A stretch of DNA of 64,000 nt, taken from Simmondsia chinensis (Eukaryota; Streptophyta; Magnoliopsida; Caryophyllales; Simmondsiaceae). Made by a program: the position numbers and the translations under genes. Below are positions 1 through 9,775 of the stretch, in pieces (position 1 is the first letter of the stretch; every line of letters begins with the position of its first letter). The stretch is taken from the NCBI GenBank assembly GCA_018398585.1, contig JAGTTD010000009.1, positions 9,801,193-9,865,192 of the forward strand, read 5' to 3'. The notes under the pieces are model-generated. The model had not been told where the DNA came from. It searched no databases and saw only the letters and a list, made by a program, of their open reading frames with translations.

Positions 1-269
1 CTTTGATTACGAGTGTTTCAAACAACAATCCATGCCATTTGTTCCAAGTCTATCTGTGGCTTAGTCTCATAAACCATTTAGAACAAACATGTGAATTGTA
101 GTATGAGGACTACGCCCATCCCATGGATGTTTCCCAAAAGAAAATCTCATGCAGTATAAATGCTCAAATATACAAATTTAACTAGGAAACAACTGGGACT
201 TCAATCTTATTTATTAATTAAAATAATATATTCAGAATAAATCTGAATTTCAGGACACTGTTCCTAGTA
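1..269 (-). mobile_element. copia LTR fragment (5' end of LTR, antisense)
   Basis: The reverse complement of this stretch aligns by eye with the LTR that starts at 49372 on the plus strand. Shared blocks include GTGTCCTGAAAT, TAATTAATAAATAA and ATCCATGGGATGGG-like text. The LTR start lies at about 269, where similarity to the gag sequence on the right begins within a dozen bases. The rest of the element would lie left of the window. No target-site duplication can be judged. Confidence 0.65.
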
Positions 270-280
270 ATTATTGCCAC

Positions 281-983
281 GTCATAGTAGTTGGATTGCT
301 AAGGAATAATCTATGATACCAAACTTCTTGATCTCCTTGGAAATAAATTGCGGCCAATTCAACCTTCTCTATCTCTGGCGTAGCATAGAACCTAAAGTTT
401 CTTTCACATCTTCGGATCCAAGATTGTGGTTGAGTGCCATTGAAAGCATCAAGTTCAACTTTTGGCTATCTAAACCCATCTCTTCTCACCATTGCCACTG
501 TTTGTCCTTTCTCTTCCACTTGTCGATGAGCTATATGATCTTGAGGCCTAGCTTGGCAAGGTACAATTGGTGCATTTTTAGTCTCAACAGCCACCACATG
601 AACTGGAGTTCTTTCTTGCTGCTGTACCATAGGTAGGATTCAGCACCGAGAGGAAGAGCTTGTCCATTCAGTTTTTCGTGCATCTCATCCAATCACTGTT
701 CAAGTTTATACTCAATTTTTTCTGGTCTAATATGAAATCTTTGTTCAAGCGCTATGAACATCTCTTGAAGTTGCTGCTGCTACGATGTTGTTTGTCCGGC
801 AGCAATTTCCACATCAGAACCCATGTTAACAGCAGTTCCAAAGGTAGTTCCAGTTACTACTTCAGCAAAGATTTTAGCTTGGGATCGAGTAGTAACACCT
901 CCAACCATTGTAGTTGGTTGCTTTCTTCTGGCCAGATCGACTCTCAAATTCTGCACAACTCTGGTGCAATATTCAAAGTACAA
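281..983 (-). pseudogene. gypsy gag, N-terminal part, decayed
   Basis: Read on the minus strand, this starts near 983 and encodes a basic N-terminus with a TTRSQAK motif, then a gag core with frameshifts and stops. The stretch 281-480 aligns by eye with the gag of the element at 51967-54177, in the LENF.GK..SWLR region and the region before it. The frame is cut off at 281 by the copia LTR fragment, so the C-terminal half, the zinc knuckle and any pol are missing. Gag forms the virus-like particle in this family. This copy cannot make a full product. Confidence 0.6.
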
Positions 984-1800
984 GTTGTACTTGAATGTGA
1001 TTCAAGTAGATTGAGTTACACTTCAGCAGAATCGAGCACTCTTTTTCAGCAACTAACCGCACTAGCAGTAAACTTTTGATCAAGAATAAGTGCGGATGTT
1101 GGCTTATGAAGTTCATCAACTTGTTTTGTTGTTCATTCAGTAGTGTTCAATATGTGATCTGAATAAAATCCAATAACCGAATGCACTTATACCGAATTTG
1201 TAGTAGTGGGACTTGTTCGATGCTAATTCAACAAGTTCGCTTCGAATCAACTGACTTGATTGTAGTTTCAGTTTGACAGACCACATGACCCAAGTGCGTC
1301 TGTGTACTGTGATTGTCAAGAGCAGCACCTCAGCTTCAGCTTGCAAGATCTCAAGAATGTAGCTCGATTTAACGAAAATTTAGCAAATGCACTCCAAAAT
1401 CTTGATCCACGCAATCAATAGAAGAGCTAAATAAGAGTGAGGTAGCCAGCGTGATTTAGGATCAGCAAATGACAAGTAATATCAACATTCAAGTCATGAA
1501 TCTCGATTTAATGATTAACTTCCAAGGATTAAATTCAAGTTGTTCTATGCTGGAGTAAGCAATCGTAGTAACAATTAAACCGATCTTAGCTTAACCTCAT
1601 AATAGATGGCTTGAATCAAAGATTCACGTAATTCAATTCCAGCTCATATGCAATTATGTAGCTCGCTGTCACTTATAGCTCAACATAAGCTGAAAATTCA
1701 GATTGTATTTAGTCTGAACTTGAATTGCTAAAGCAATGAACCTAATCATAGCTCACAGCCAAAGAGAGCAAGATTCAAATCAGTTGGAAGCTCAATTCAA
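984..1800 (-). other. untranslated leader of the 281-2209 LTR element
   Basis: This is AT-rich sequence between gag and the primer binding site with no sustained frame. Its position and length (about 0.8 kb) match the leaders of the related non-autonomous elements in the window. Confidence 0.5.
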
Positions 1801-1812
1801 GCTCAGATACCA
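1801..1812 (-). other. primer binding site (initiator Met tRNA type)
   Basis: The plus strand reads GCTCAGATACCA, the complement of TGGTATCTGAGC. This differs by one base from the usual TGGTATCAGAGC and lies two bases from the LTR edge at 1815. Confidence 0.75.
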
Positions 1813-1814
1813 AT

Positions 1815-2209
1815 TGTTATGATTCAAGATAGCATAGATGATGAATTATACTAGAAAAGGATAGTTTGAGATGAGATTAAGAGACATCGAGTTGAGATTG
1901 AAGAGATTAAATAAAAGAAGTAAAGAGAATTGAGAGAAAAGGTGAGAGAATTGGAACAAAGAGATTGAAATGAGACAAATTATCATTCAACATATGGATT
2001 ACAAGAGAAATCATACTGAGAGCTAATACAATGCACTTAGGCACACAAACTAACCGATTTATACTAGAGCCGCCACTTATGACTCCTACTAATTGGCTTA
2101 ACTAAATATTGACCAATACTGACCGACATTACAAAGTATTAAGCCATCACAAGACCATTATAGAGGACTTATTACTACTCAGCATTCCTTATATCCCAGA
2201 AGCATGACA
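1815..2209 (-). repeat. 5' LTR of minus-strand gypsy-type element
   Basis: On the minus strand the LTR starts TGTCATGCTTCTGGG at 2209 and ends in GAATCATAACA at 1815, next to the PBS, giving about 395 bp. It resembles the LTRs of N1 (4996-5422) and N4 (28488-28910), including a TATA-type block and a CTC/TCT-rich end. No partner LTR lies in the window because the element is truncated at 281. Confidence 0.65.
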
Positions 2210-2289
2210 TTAAGCTTGTTAAATTTGGTGCCCATGCATCTAAAATTGCGCTCCAATTAACTGTCTTGAGCTTGGAAACCACCTATTAT

Positions 2290-2545
2290 GTATACCTCTT
2301 GGCAGTCCCTTGAGCTCAAGCTTACTTTACCCTTCAACCATCTTGAGCCTCGCATGGCGGATACCTTTGTTAAGGTAATAAACTTGTCAAGATGCTATGC
2401 TCTAAGCACCATTATCTTAGTGCCAAAAGGTCTGATTCTCCTTGAGGAGGACATCACATGATAAGCATATGGCACTTTGTACAAAATGGTGTCGTCCTAG
2501 CTCCCTCAAAATTTGGGTGTGAGCAAAGGCCCCTTTTAGCCATTG
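2290..2545 (+). repeat. Tat-like fragment, left arm of an inverted pair
   Basis: This segment is similar by eye to the reverse complement of about 4240-4505. Both begin CAGTCCCTTGAGCTC, share GGTCTGATTC and a GAGGAGGAC block, and run on past GGCACTTTG. In the right-hand copy the similarity merges into the integrase N-terminal region, so both arms are probably pieces of one Tat-lineage pol linker placed in opposite orientations. Confidence 0.45.
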
Positions 2546-2696
2546 GTAAATTCAAATTTACAATGAGTAAAAAAACGTGCTTGGTTTGACCCTCAGGGAC
2601 TTAGGGCATTCAGCTGGCCTAGGAGGCCTACAACTTCTGTTTGAAGAACTCCAAGTGGCCAAAAGAGTCTAGAGTCAAAAAGGCGAGGACATTTAA

Positions 2697-2960
2697 GACT
2701 TAAATGACGAAATTAGTCACTTAGAGGAGAGATTGAATCATCTCAAGGGACAACTATTTTCTTTAAGGCAACAACATATCTCTAAAGGCTCGGTAGTTCG
2801 AGAGCTTGAGCAAGCTACCGCAGAGGCTCAAAGGAGCAACCAAGTCTTTTAGGAAGAGGCATTCACCTTGGACCAGCAGCTAAATGAAGCAACCATATAG
2901 CTGTCAGCTACAAAGGAATCCTTAGAATTAGAACTCAATACTTTTAGGGCCATACAAGTT
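2697..2960 (+). pseudogene. coiled-coil coding remnant
   Basis: One plus-strand frame reads a strongly heptad-like, charged segment (HLEERLNHLKGQLFSLRQQ, then RELEQATAEAQR), with two in-frame TAG stops. Similar coiled coils occur in the extra frames of plant gypsy-type transposons. The assignment to such a protein is inference, and only about 85 codons are visible. Confidence 0.4.
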
Positions 2961-3199
2961 ACTTGCTTGTATCATTTTGTGTAAGCCAAGTACTCTTCAA
3001 CATTATTAATGAAATATGCATTTTTGTCATATATGTCTCTTAGTTTAGAAATTCCCTTTCTATTATTTTTCTAACTCAAAGACAATGGAGTTGATCCTCA
3101 AGATATTGATATTGAAATGGAGCCCATAATTAAGGGAATCCAAATTTAAGGACATCCTTCTTATAATCTCAAATTGATGGCATATATTTCATTAGGAAC

Positions 3200-4330
3200 C
3201 TCCTATGGATGACTCTTGGGTGAGTTGTTTCAAATAGGTATTGGAGTAAGTAATCATTTACTCCCAATACACTCTACGACTCTAAATGGACCCTCACAGT
3301 TTAGGGACCATTTTCCAAAGATGCAATTCTTCTGGCCAATGGGTAGAATTGCTTTGCAGACTAAATGCCCCAATTCAAATGACCTAGGTTTGAACTTTTT
3401 GTTATGGGCTTTAGCCACTGTCTTCTTTTGTCTTTCTAGCTTATGAGGGGTGTCAAGCCTAACTTAGTCCAAGTTAGCTAACTCATCCATCATAACTTGC
3501 TCATACTCAAGTTAGAAAACCTCCCCCTGATGACCCAACCTAATAGACAAAACTGTGACTTCCACTGGGAGTACATCATCATGGCCATAAGTTAAATGGA
3601 AGGAGGTTATCCCAGTTGCATCACATTTGGACATTCCGTAAGCCGGAAGGGCATTAAGTAGCTGTTCAAGCCATTTTTTAGGGTTATCTTCTATTTTTTT
3701 CTCAATATCTACCTTTAGAATCTTATAGCTAAACTCTGCTAGGGCATTAGTATGAGCATAGTGAGGGGTTGAGTTCAAGATTTGTACGTTGAAAATCTTG
3801 ATAAACTTCTTAAATGCAGCCACATTGAACACCTTAGCTTGGCCCACAGTAATGGTTTCTGGGATTCCACATCTTCATGGGGTGTACTCTTTTATAAAAA
3901 TCAATCACATCATGCTGATTGATATTCTTCTATGGTTTAGCCTCCACCTATTTTGTGAAGTACTCTGTGGCCTCAAGAATGTAAGAGTATTGCTTGCTTG
4001 GAGGGTTAATCTTCCCTATAATGTCCATTGCCCATCCTTTGAAGTGTCGTGGTTTGACAATAGCATGCATATCAGTTGTAGGGGCTCTTGTTAATTGACC
4101 ATATCTTTGGCTTGCTTTGCACCTCCTTGCATTCTTAGTGCAATCATCCATCATTGAAGGCTAATAATAGCCATAACGCTTGATGAGCCAATGCATCATG
4201 TTGCCTACCAAATGAGATCCGTAGATACCCTCATGGGCTCCTACCACCACTAGCATCGTTTAGTCTAAGTCAAGGTATTTACACCTTAATTTAATTAGAG
4301 TAGGGATGTTGTCGTTTTGGGCAAAGTGCC
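3200..4330 (-). pseudogene. Ty3/gypsy (Tat-like) integrase, decayed
   Basis: On the minus strand, reading from 4330 leftward, there is an integrase N-terminal zinc-binding region (GSHLVGN, then CTKNARRCKASQ), then the catalytic core start (WAMDIIGKINPPS with the first Asp, YFTK). Next come the PKKWLEQLLNALPAY and ATGITSFHLTYGHD region and a C-terminal GPFRV module near 3270. The order and wording fit Tat/Ogre-type integrases. Stops and frameshifts separate the blocks. Reverse transcriptase is absent on the right, where the sequence changes at about 4330. Confidence 0.7.
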
Positions 4331-4334
4331 ACGT

Positions 4335-4505
4335 GCATATCACAAGAGGTCCTCCTCGAGAGGAATCAGACCTTTACGATCAAAGATAATTGTGTATTGA
4401 GCCCATCATGTTGAGAAGTTTATCACCCGAGCAGAGGTATTAGCCACTCGAGGCTCGAGATGGTTATAGGGTAAAGGGAGTTCGAGCTCAAGGGACTGTC
4501 ATGAA
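4335..4505 (-). repeat. right arm of the inverted Tat-like pair
   Basis: The reverse complement matches 2290-2480 at very roughly three-quarters identity by eye, from CAGTCCCTTGAGCTC inward. The sequences just outside the two arms do not match, and I see no 9-bp duplication. Confidence 0.45.
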
Positions 4506-4791
4506 AGCCAAAAGACAGGCAGTTTCAAAGCTTGAGGTAGTTACATGGAGTATAATTTTTGATGCATGGACACAAAGCTTAATCCAAGAGAACATGGAGG
4601 ATTTACAAGAGACCTTAGTTAAAAATGTTGATGAGGGCCTAAGAAATATGCTCAAGTACCACATCAAGGGCACGTTCTTTGATCATTCGCGTGATAAAGG
4701 AGCTTGCTGGCCTGACTTAGGACTATTGTGCCATAAAAATGAGGGGCAGCCGTTATTTAGTTTATTTTATAATTCAGTGACTCTATTGTAG
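4501..4791 (+). CDS. unrecognised 96-codon open frame
   Basis: An ATG-started frame of 96 codons with a charged middle (ENMEDLQETLVKNVDEG). I recognise no domain. It lies between Tat-like pol debris and the N1 LTR and may be an exon-like piece of the same decayed element, or chance. No regulatory context is visible. Confidence 0.2.
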   Translation: MKAKRQAVSKLEVVTWSIIFDAWTQSLIQENMEDLQETLVKNVDEGLRNMLKYHIKGTFFDHSRDKGACWPDLGLLCHKNEGQPLFSLFYNSVTLL

Positions 4792-4995
4792 TCTGAAAAA
4801 CACGCAAACACTCATACAGAACTTCTTAAAGTTTTCTTCATAGCCCCCTCATGCTTTTTACCTAAGAGAAGCATAGCTTAGCTTAGTCTACCATAGCCTA
4901 GGTCTTGCTGCAATTACTTCTTCAGTGATACAACTTCGGACTTCAGGTATAAACTCCTTGTTTTAATCTTTTCCCAAATTCAACAAGTTAATAAC
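4792..4995. other. spacer without recognisable feature
   Basis: AT-rich sequence up to the N1 LTR. No frame or repeat was recognised. Confidence 0.4.
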
Positions 4996-5422
4996 TGTAT
5001 TATGATTCCTATGGATGGGGCTTGTGAAAGATTGTAATTAGAATAAGTTAGGATGTACTTAGCAGCATAAGCCTTGATAAGTCATGTAATAAGGATCTTT
5101 AGTGTATATAGCTATGGTGGTCAATACCGTTAAGTTGGTTGATCAAGGATGGCGGCTAGCTAGCTAGAGTCGGTTGAGTCACTTGTCCAGATTCATTGTA
5201 TGGGGCCTAACCACCATTAGAGGTTGGTTAGTATAAATAGGTAGTTCCTTGTTTGTAAGTCTCATAACTTTGATAATGAAAATATCGCTTTCGAGATCAA
5301 TTCTCTCTCTCATCTAATTCTTTCTCTATTTTCTCATCTCCTTTCACTTCACTTCTCATCTAAACTCTCTTGATTCTATCCTTCCTTAAGTTATGATTTG
5401 AGATTATATCTCGATCATAACA
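4996..5422 (+). repeat. N1 5' LTR
   Basis: Begins TGTATTATGATTCC and ends TCGATCATAACA, 427 bp. It resembles the N4 LTR in length, TATA position, the AACTTTGATRATGAA block and the TC-rich 3' third. It is followed at once by the PBS. Confidence 0.8.
5232..5239 (+). promoter_or_regulatory. TATA box in N1 LTR
   Basis: TATAAATA lies about 190 bp before the LTR end, in the same place as TATAAATA in the N4 LTRs (28732 and 32642). This supports its role in LTR transcription. Confidence 0.55.
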
Positions 5423-5424
5423 AT

Positions 5425-5437
5425 TGGTATAAGAGCC
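5425..5437 (+). other. N1 primer binding site
   Basis: TGGTATAAGAGCC differs by one base from the initiator Met tRNA 3'-end complement TGGTATCAGAGCC. It lies two bases after the LTR. Confidence 0.75.
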
Positions 5438-6505
5438 TCATTTGGCATCCAAATCAAACGTGATTTGATATCAAATATTTTTGATTTCATTGCAAATTGA
5501 TTAGGAGTAAAATTTTGAATTCTTCATTAATTGATATCAAGTTCTTAAGTTCTTGATCAAGAGTGTATCTGAAAATTTCATTGAAACAAATAGAAAGAGG
5601 TTGAATATCAAGTTTAGTTTAGATTGTGTGGATCATTAAGCCTTGCATTGAATCAAGCCAGTGGAGGTTACATCTAGTGCAGATCTTCAGTGTTTGAATT
5701 CATTGTACAGAAGCCTGTGTTTGGCTCAGGATAAGTGTAAATGTGCTGAGTGATCCTTAGATTGAGATCCAATTCTACTGGAGATCAGAACAGTGAACAA
5801 AGTGCAGTACATTGATCATATTCAAAGTCCTACTTTAGGTTCTACTTCTAGAGTAGATTGAAGCTCAAAATTGTAAGTGTTCCAAACAATTTGAGTTGTG
5901 ATATTGTGATTGAAGTTGGGCAAGATCAACTTCAGTTTTCTACATTAATCTTTGATAATTCAGATAAAGAAACTAAGCTTAATTTAGTAACTAAAAGTGC
6001 AAAGAGCTAAACAGAACTGAATTGAATTGTTGATTGAATGTTGTTGAATTCTTGAGTTTTTGAGTTGATAAGCATCGATCAAATGTAGTTGCATTGGAAC
6101 CTTACTGATTCCATAGAAATTTACTGAATATTGAAGGGTTGTTGGCTCGAAAGTGGAACTAACAACGAATTAAGAATAGAAACCAAGAAATTTGACTTTG
6201 TTCTTGAGGGTTGTGTTGAGTAGTGTGTGAAGTCATAATTGTTGTTAAAGTTCGAAACTAATCAGATTCAAAGCCAGAATTGCTCAAGTATTGCTGTTGT
6301 TAGGGTTTGGCTCGAGCTCTCTTGTTTGCGAAACTCTATTGTTAGGGTTTGTATTCGACTGAGATTGCTAAGCCGAAAGCAAGTGGAGATTCATTAGAGT
6401 AAGGAATAGGTTGCAGTTAAGCAATCAGTTGAGGAATTGGTTTGAATCAAGTCTCATCCTTCTGCGGGTTTCGAACTAGAATTTTTGTAAGCCTATTCGA
6501 ATAGG
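5438..6505 (+). other. N1 leader
   Basis: About 1.07 kb without a long frame. It contains TTAGGGTTTG repeats (about 6300-6350), also seen in the leaders of N3 and N4, just before the first ATG. Confidence 0.5.
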
Positions 6506-6889
6506 ATGGAGGAATTCATGAAATCTCCCAATCACAAATTTGAAGACATGAGGTTAAGTCTCCTCAAGGCTGACGTTAAAAGAAAGAACTTCAATGAATC
6601 TACAATTTTAGTTAAGATTCGCGTTGCTCTTTATTTGATCACCAAAGATGTTTTTCACCAATTTTTTAATCCCTACTATTGTATTGAAGGAATTAAAGTC
6701 ATTTCAACATCCGGCCTAGAGGTTGAAGCCCAAGTGTCCTTCTCTACAAGAGAACAAGCTGTTTGGGCCATCAATGAAAAGCAAGGAAGAAGCACTTATT
6801 TTGGTTGTTGTGTAATGCATATTCAATTCCTCATCTCTAGTCAAGAAATTGGAGAATCAAAGGTAGTTTCTTCTTCAATTGATCTTTAG
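6506..6889 (+). CDS. RRM-like domain frame (polypyrimidine-tract-binding type) in N1
   Basis: A 127-codon frame begins MEEFMKSP at the end of the N1 leader. From about residue 35 to 112 it reads like one RNA-recognition motif of plant PTB-like splicing regulators. It shows a first strand (TILVKIRVALY), helix 1 with DVFHQFFNPY, strand 2 IEGIKVIST, strand 3 EVEAQVSFSTREQAVWA, then QGRSTYFGCC and a final strand MHIQFL. The GCC followed by an IQF-type strand is characteristic of PTB RRMs as I know them. The frame ends at TAG (6887-6889), and later frames are broken. It could be a captured host domain used as an RNA-binding gag substitute. Identification rests on reading alone. Confidence 0.6.
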   Translation: MEEFMKSPNHKFEDMRLSLLKADVKRKNFNESTILVKIRVALYLITKDVFHQFFNPYYCIEGIKVISTSGLEVEAQVSFSTREQAVWAINEKQGRSTYFGCCVMHIQFLISSQEIGESKVVSSSIDL

Positions 6890-9775
6890 GAGTTAGGGGA
6901 TTGTGAGGAGGCAACAAGAGAAGTTGATGATAGGACGGATAAGGAAGTGACAATAGAGAATCAAGAAGTAAGGGTACACAAATGTATTGTGCATGAGGAG
7001 TTATTGCATACTCAAGCTTGTGATTCAGAAGTGTACTGCAAAGACTTTAGTATATAAGATCGATGATTTGTTGCATGATAAGTTTGATGTAGTAGCATCG
7101 ATGGATGGTGCAGCAGAACAACACATGTGTGATCCCTCACTGCTACGAGAAGATGAGTTTATAGTTGCACATCAGGTTCAAATGAGGCCATTTTATCTAG
7201 GAAAGAAGGTTATTAACAACCTTGGTTTAGGATTACACCCATTGCAATTGAACAATTAACAAAACTCAACTGATAGTGGTAAATTCAGTGAGGAATTGGG
7301 TGCTATAGCTATAAATCATGAAGTTAACATCACACCATGCTTTGAGATTTAGAGTAAACTTGATTTTGCTGAAATTCAAAAGTTGCAGAAGTTCCACTTT
7401 GTAGAGGCAGCACCCATTCAGGTTAGAAGTGAACTATTGTCAGTGTTGGAGCCATTAAATGTCAAGGTCATAAGCATCAGCTTGTTGAAATTGAAGGTAA
7501 TCTTAAAGCCTAACATTGAGATCAGCTTGGTCATTTACTTAAGTCGCAAGAAATGCTGTTCGAGTAAGAAATTAAGAGTGAATGGAATGCCAGTTTTGGA
7601 GTATATGGGAAGGCCTCCAGATTTTTTTACTTCTCAGGACAAATGAAGTAATATTGAATAAGGTTTATGATCTCATGAATGCAAAGTTGGAGCTGCCTAA
7701 GAAGGTGTTATGGTTTATAGATAGGTTGGAAGCATTTTCTTGGATGAAAAGAAGAATGAAGAAAGCAAAGAAAAGGATCAATTCTATCTGAAAAGATTCA
7801 AGAGTTGAACCTGTTGAAGTTCCATCAGGTGATAGTGGAATCTTTACTGCAGAACAAATGAGTTCAGTGGGGAAACTATATGATGCCGTGGTATCATCGA
7901 ATATAACACTGAAAGCATTATCCAATTGTCTTGGGCAAACTGATACATCACTTCAGTTAAGAAGTATGCAAAATTAGAATGTATGGCAAGGCTTTTCGAG
8001 TAAAGTTGTGACTTGTCCAAGTACAAGCTCTTGTGACATAAACGGAACTAGCGTTCACTGTCAATCGGGTGCTATACAAGATCAGGTGCTGGAACACAAG
8101 AAATGGTTGAAGAAATGTGTGAACCAAGATGTTAGAATGCATTCCAGAGTTCAGCAGAAGAAGGGAAGCTTTGCTCCAGAACTTGTAGCTGTTCTGATTG
8201 GGATGTATAATTTGGGTGGTTGCTAAAACAGAAGCAGTTTAAGGCTAAATTCAGTGGAGATGATGCTCACACTATGGTGTATGATATTGGAAGACCCCTT
8301 GATGTTTTGGAGGTGAAGTATTCAACCCTTTGCCCAAGGATGAAGGTGAAGTTGAAGATCCTGGCAATGTTACTCCTTGGTCTAAAACAAGAAGTAAAAG
8401 GCTTGGAATGCTTAGTGACTTGGAAGGTAAGCCATTATTGTTTGTATCTAATGGTGAAGTGGTTAGCAACTCATGTTTCAAACCAAGGGATGGTGTTAAT
8501 CAAGTCAAGTGCAAGGAGTTCGCTCCATAGATACATCTTAATATGCATCCTCCTGATGTTGCGTTGCATATTGGATGGTCATATTTTGTACAGTGGCTAC
8601 AACAACCTGTGTTGGTGTTACCTAGATGTGTAGCAAGATTTGGAACGATATATATGTGGTTTGGTGCACTAATAGATCAGTTTGAATTTAAGTATCAAGA
8701 GGTAGTTCGAATTGTGTCTGAAGATGTTTGCTTCTCATTGGCAACAAAAGTTTGTGAGCAAAGCTAAGTGTTGATGCCAACAACGGTTGAGAAATTGAGA
8801 CAAGGTCTATTTGTGAACCTTATGGTCGATTGTGTAAGCATTGTTTCTATTGGATACACCTTTAGTCAAAGAAGCCAACAAGGGGTCAAGATTAACTCCA
8901 ATAGAAAGCACTATATATTTCAGCAGAGGAGTCAGAAACAGATCAGATCTTGAACTTGAGTTGTTCACAGTTGTTTTGGTAATCCGTTGGTTTCATGGGC
9001 TAGTTTATTTCGTAATCATACTTAAATTTATTGCCAAGAATCAAGGTCGATTAACAAGGGATTGTGCTAGAGTTTAAAGTAAGAAGGCTGAGACTCCCAC
9101 ATCAGCCATGTTCACATCTGACACGCTATTACCAGAATTCAAAGAAGTTATTGTGAGTTCATGGAATAGCTCACTTCTCTCACTAACAGTAGCACACAAG
9201 GATAATAAAGGGATAGGTGAATGTCTAAATCGAGCTTGGTTAAGCTTTGGATACCTGAGGACACCATGAAGCTTCTTTTCGAACAAAACAGGAATTGATT
9301 TCTGCAGGTGCAGCTGCAGTGAAGCTAATATAATTTACTTAATTGGTCTGTTGAAGTTCAAGATGAGGATTATAGCTTCGGTAACTTATGGATCTCAGCT
9401 GCAATATGCAAGGTCCGCAGTGCTCAATCACTTCAGGAAGTGGATGTGTGCTTGCATCAGACGCAACACAGGGCTCTTCGGTGTAGTTTACGGAGTTGGT
9501 GTTTGGCTGATTTGGTGTGATAGGGACGGACCACCTGAGGAGAATTCTCTAAATTGGACGCAAGAAAATGATAGCTGACTAATACAGATGAGCAGCATCG
9601 ATAGCATCCAATAAGAAATGGCAAGTTTCCAGCTGAAATTCATATTCGGACTTCAGTGAACAGATTCAGATGTGCTCATTGCTTCAGAAGTTTCCTTCAT
9701 TTACAAATTTTAGCCGGGAAACTCATCACCTTCGACTTCAACTCCTACATCAATAAGTGATCTTCAAACAACGTG
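6890..9775 (+). pseudogene. N1 ORF-X modules, decayed
   Basis: Several frames continue the family protein. One has an EYMGRPPD motif near 7600. A segment at 7825-7975 (GIFTAEQ.SSVGKL, VVSSN) matches GTFSVGQCHSVKK in N4. A segment near 7995-8035 (SSKVVTCPSTSSCD) matches SRVVKYPSASSCD in N3. Further pieces are YDIGRPLD near 8285, a charged frame at 8310-8530, and CDRDGPPEE near 9520. The tail (9690-9770) matches the end of the N3 reading frame. Many stops and frame changes make it non-functional as one protein. It is larger than N3 or N4, with extra unrecognised segments. Confidence 0.5.

Larger units (their letters stand above)
4996..9775 (+). mobile_element. N1: 3'-truncated non-autonomous LTR element with RRM-like domain
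   Basis: The order is 5' LTR, PBS, leader of about 1.07 kb, an RRM-like frame (6506-6889), decayed ORF-X modules, and a tail ending near 9775. The tail matches the end of the N3 internal region (GGGAAAC/GTTCATC..CCTTC, AACTCCTAC). The polypurine tract and 3' LTR are missing, because Tat-like gag follows directly. No reverse transcriptase, RNase H or integrase motif was found in the internal region. Target-site duplication cannot be tested. Confidence 0.65.

Noticed and set aside
2290..4505. Mutator-type transposon with long terminal inverted repeats
   Set aside because: The arms are similar but no 9-bp duplication flanks them, and the similarity continues into retroelement coding sequence.
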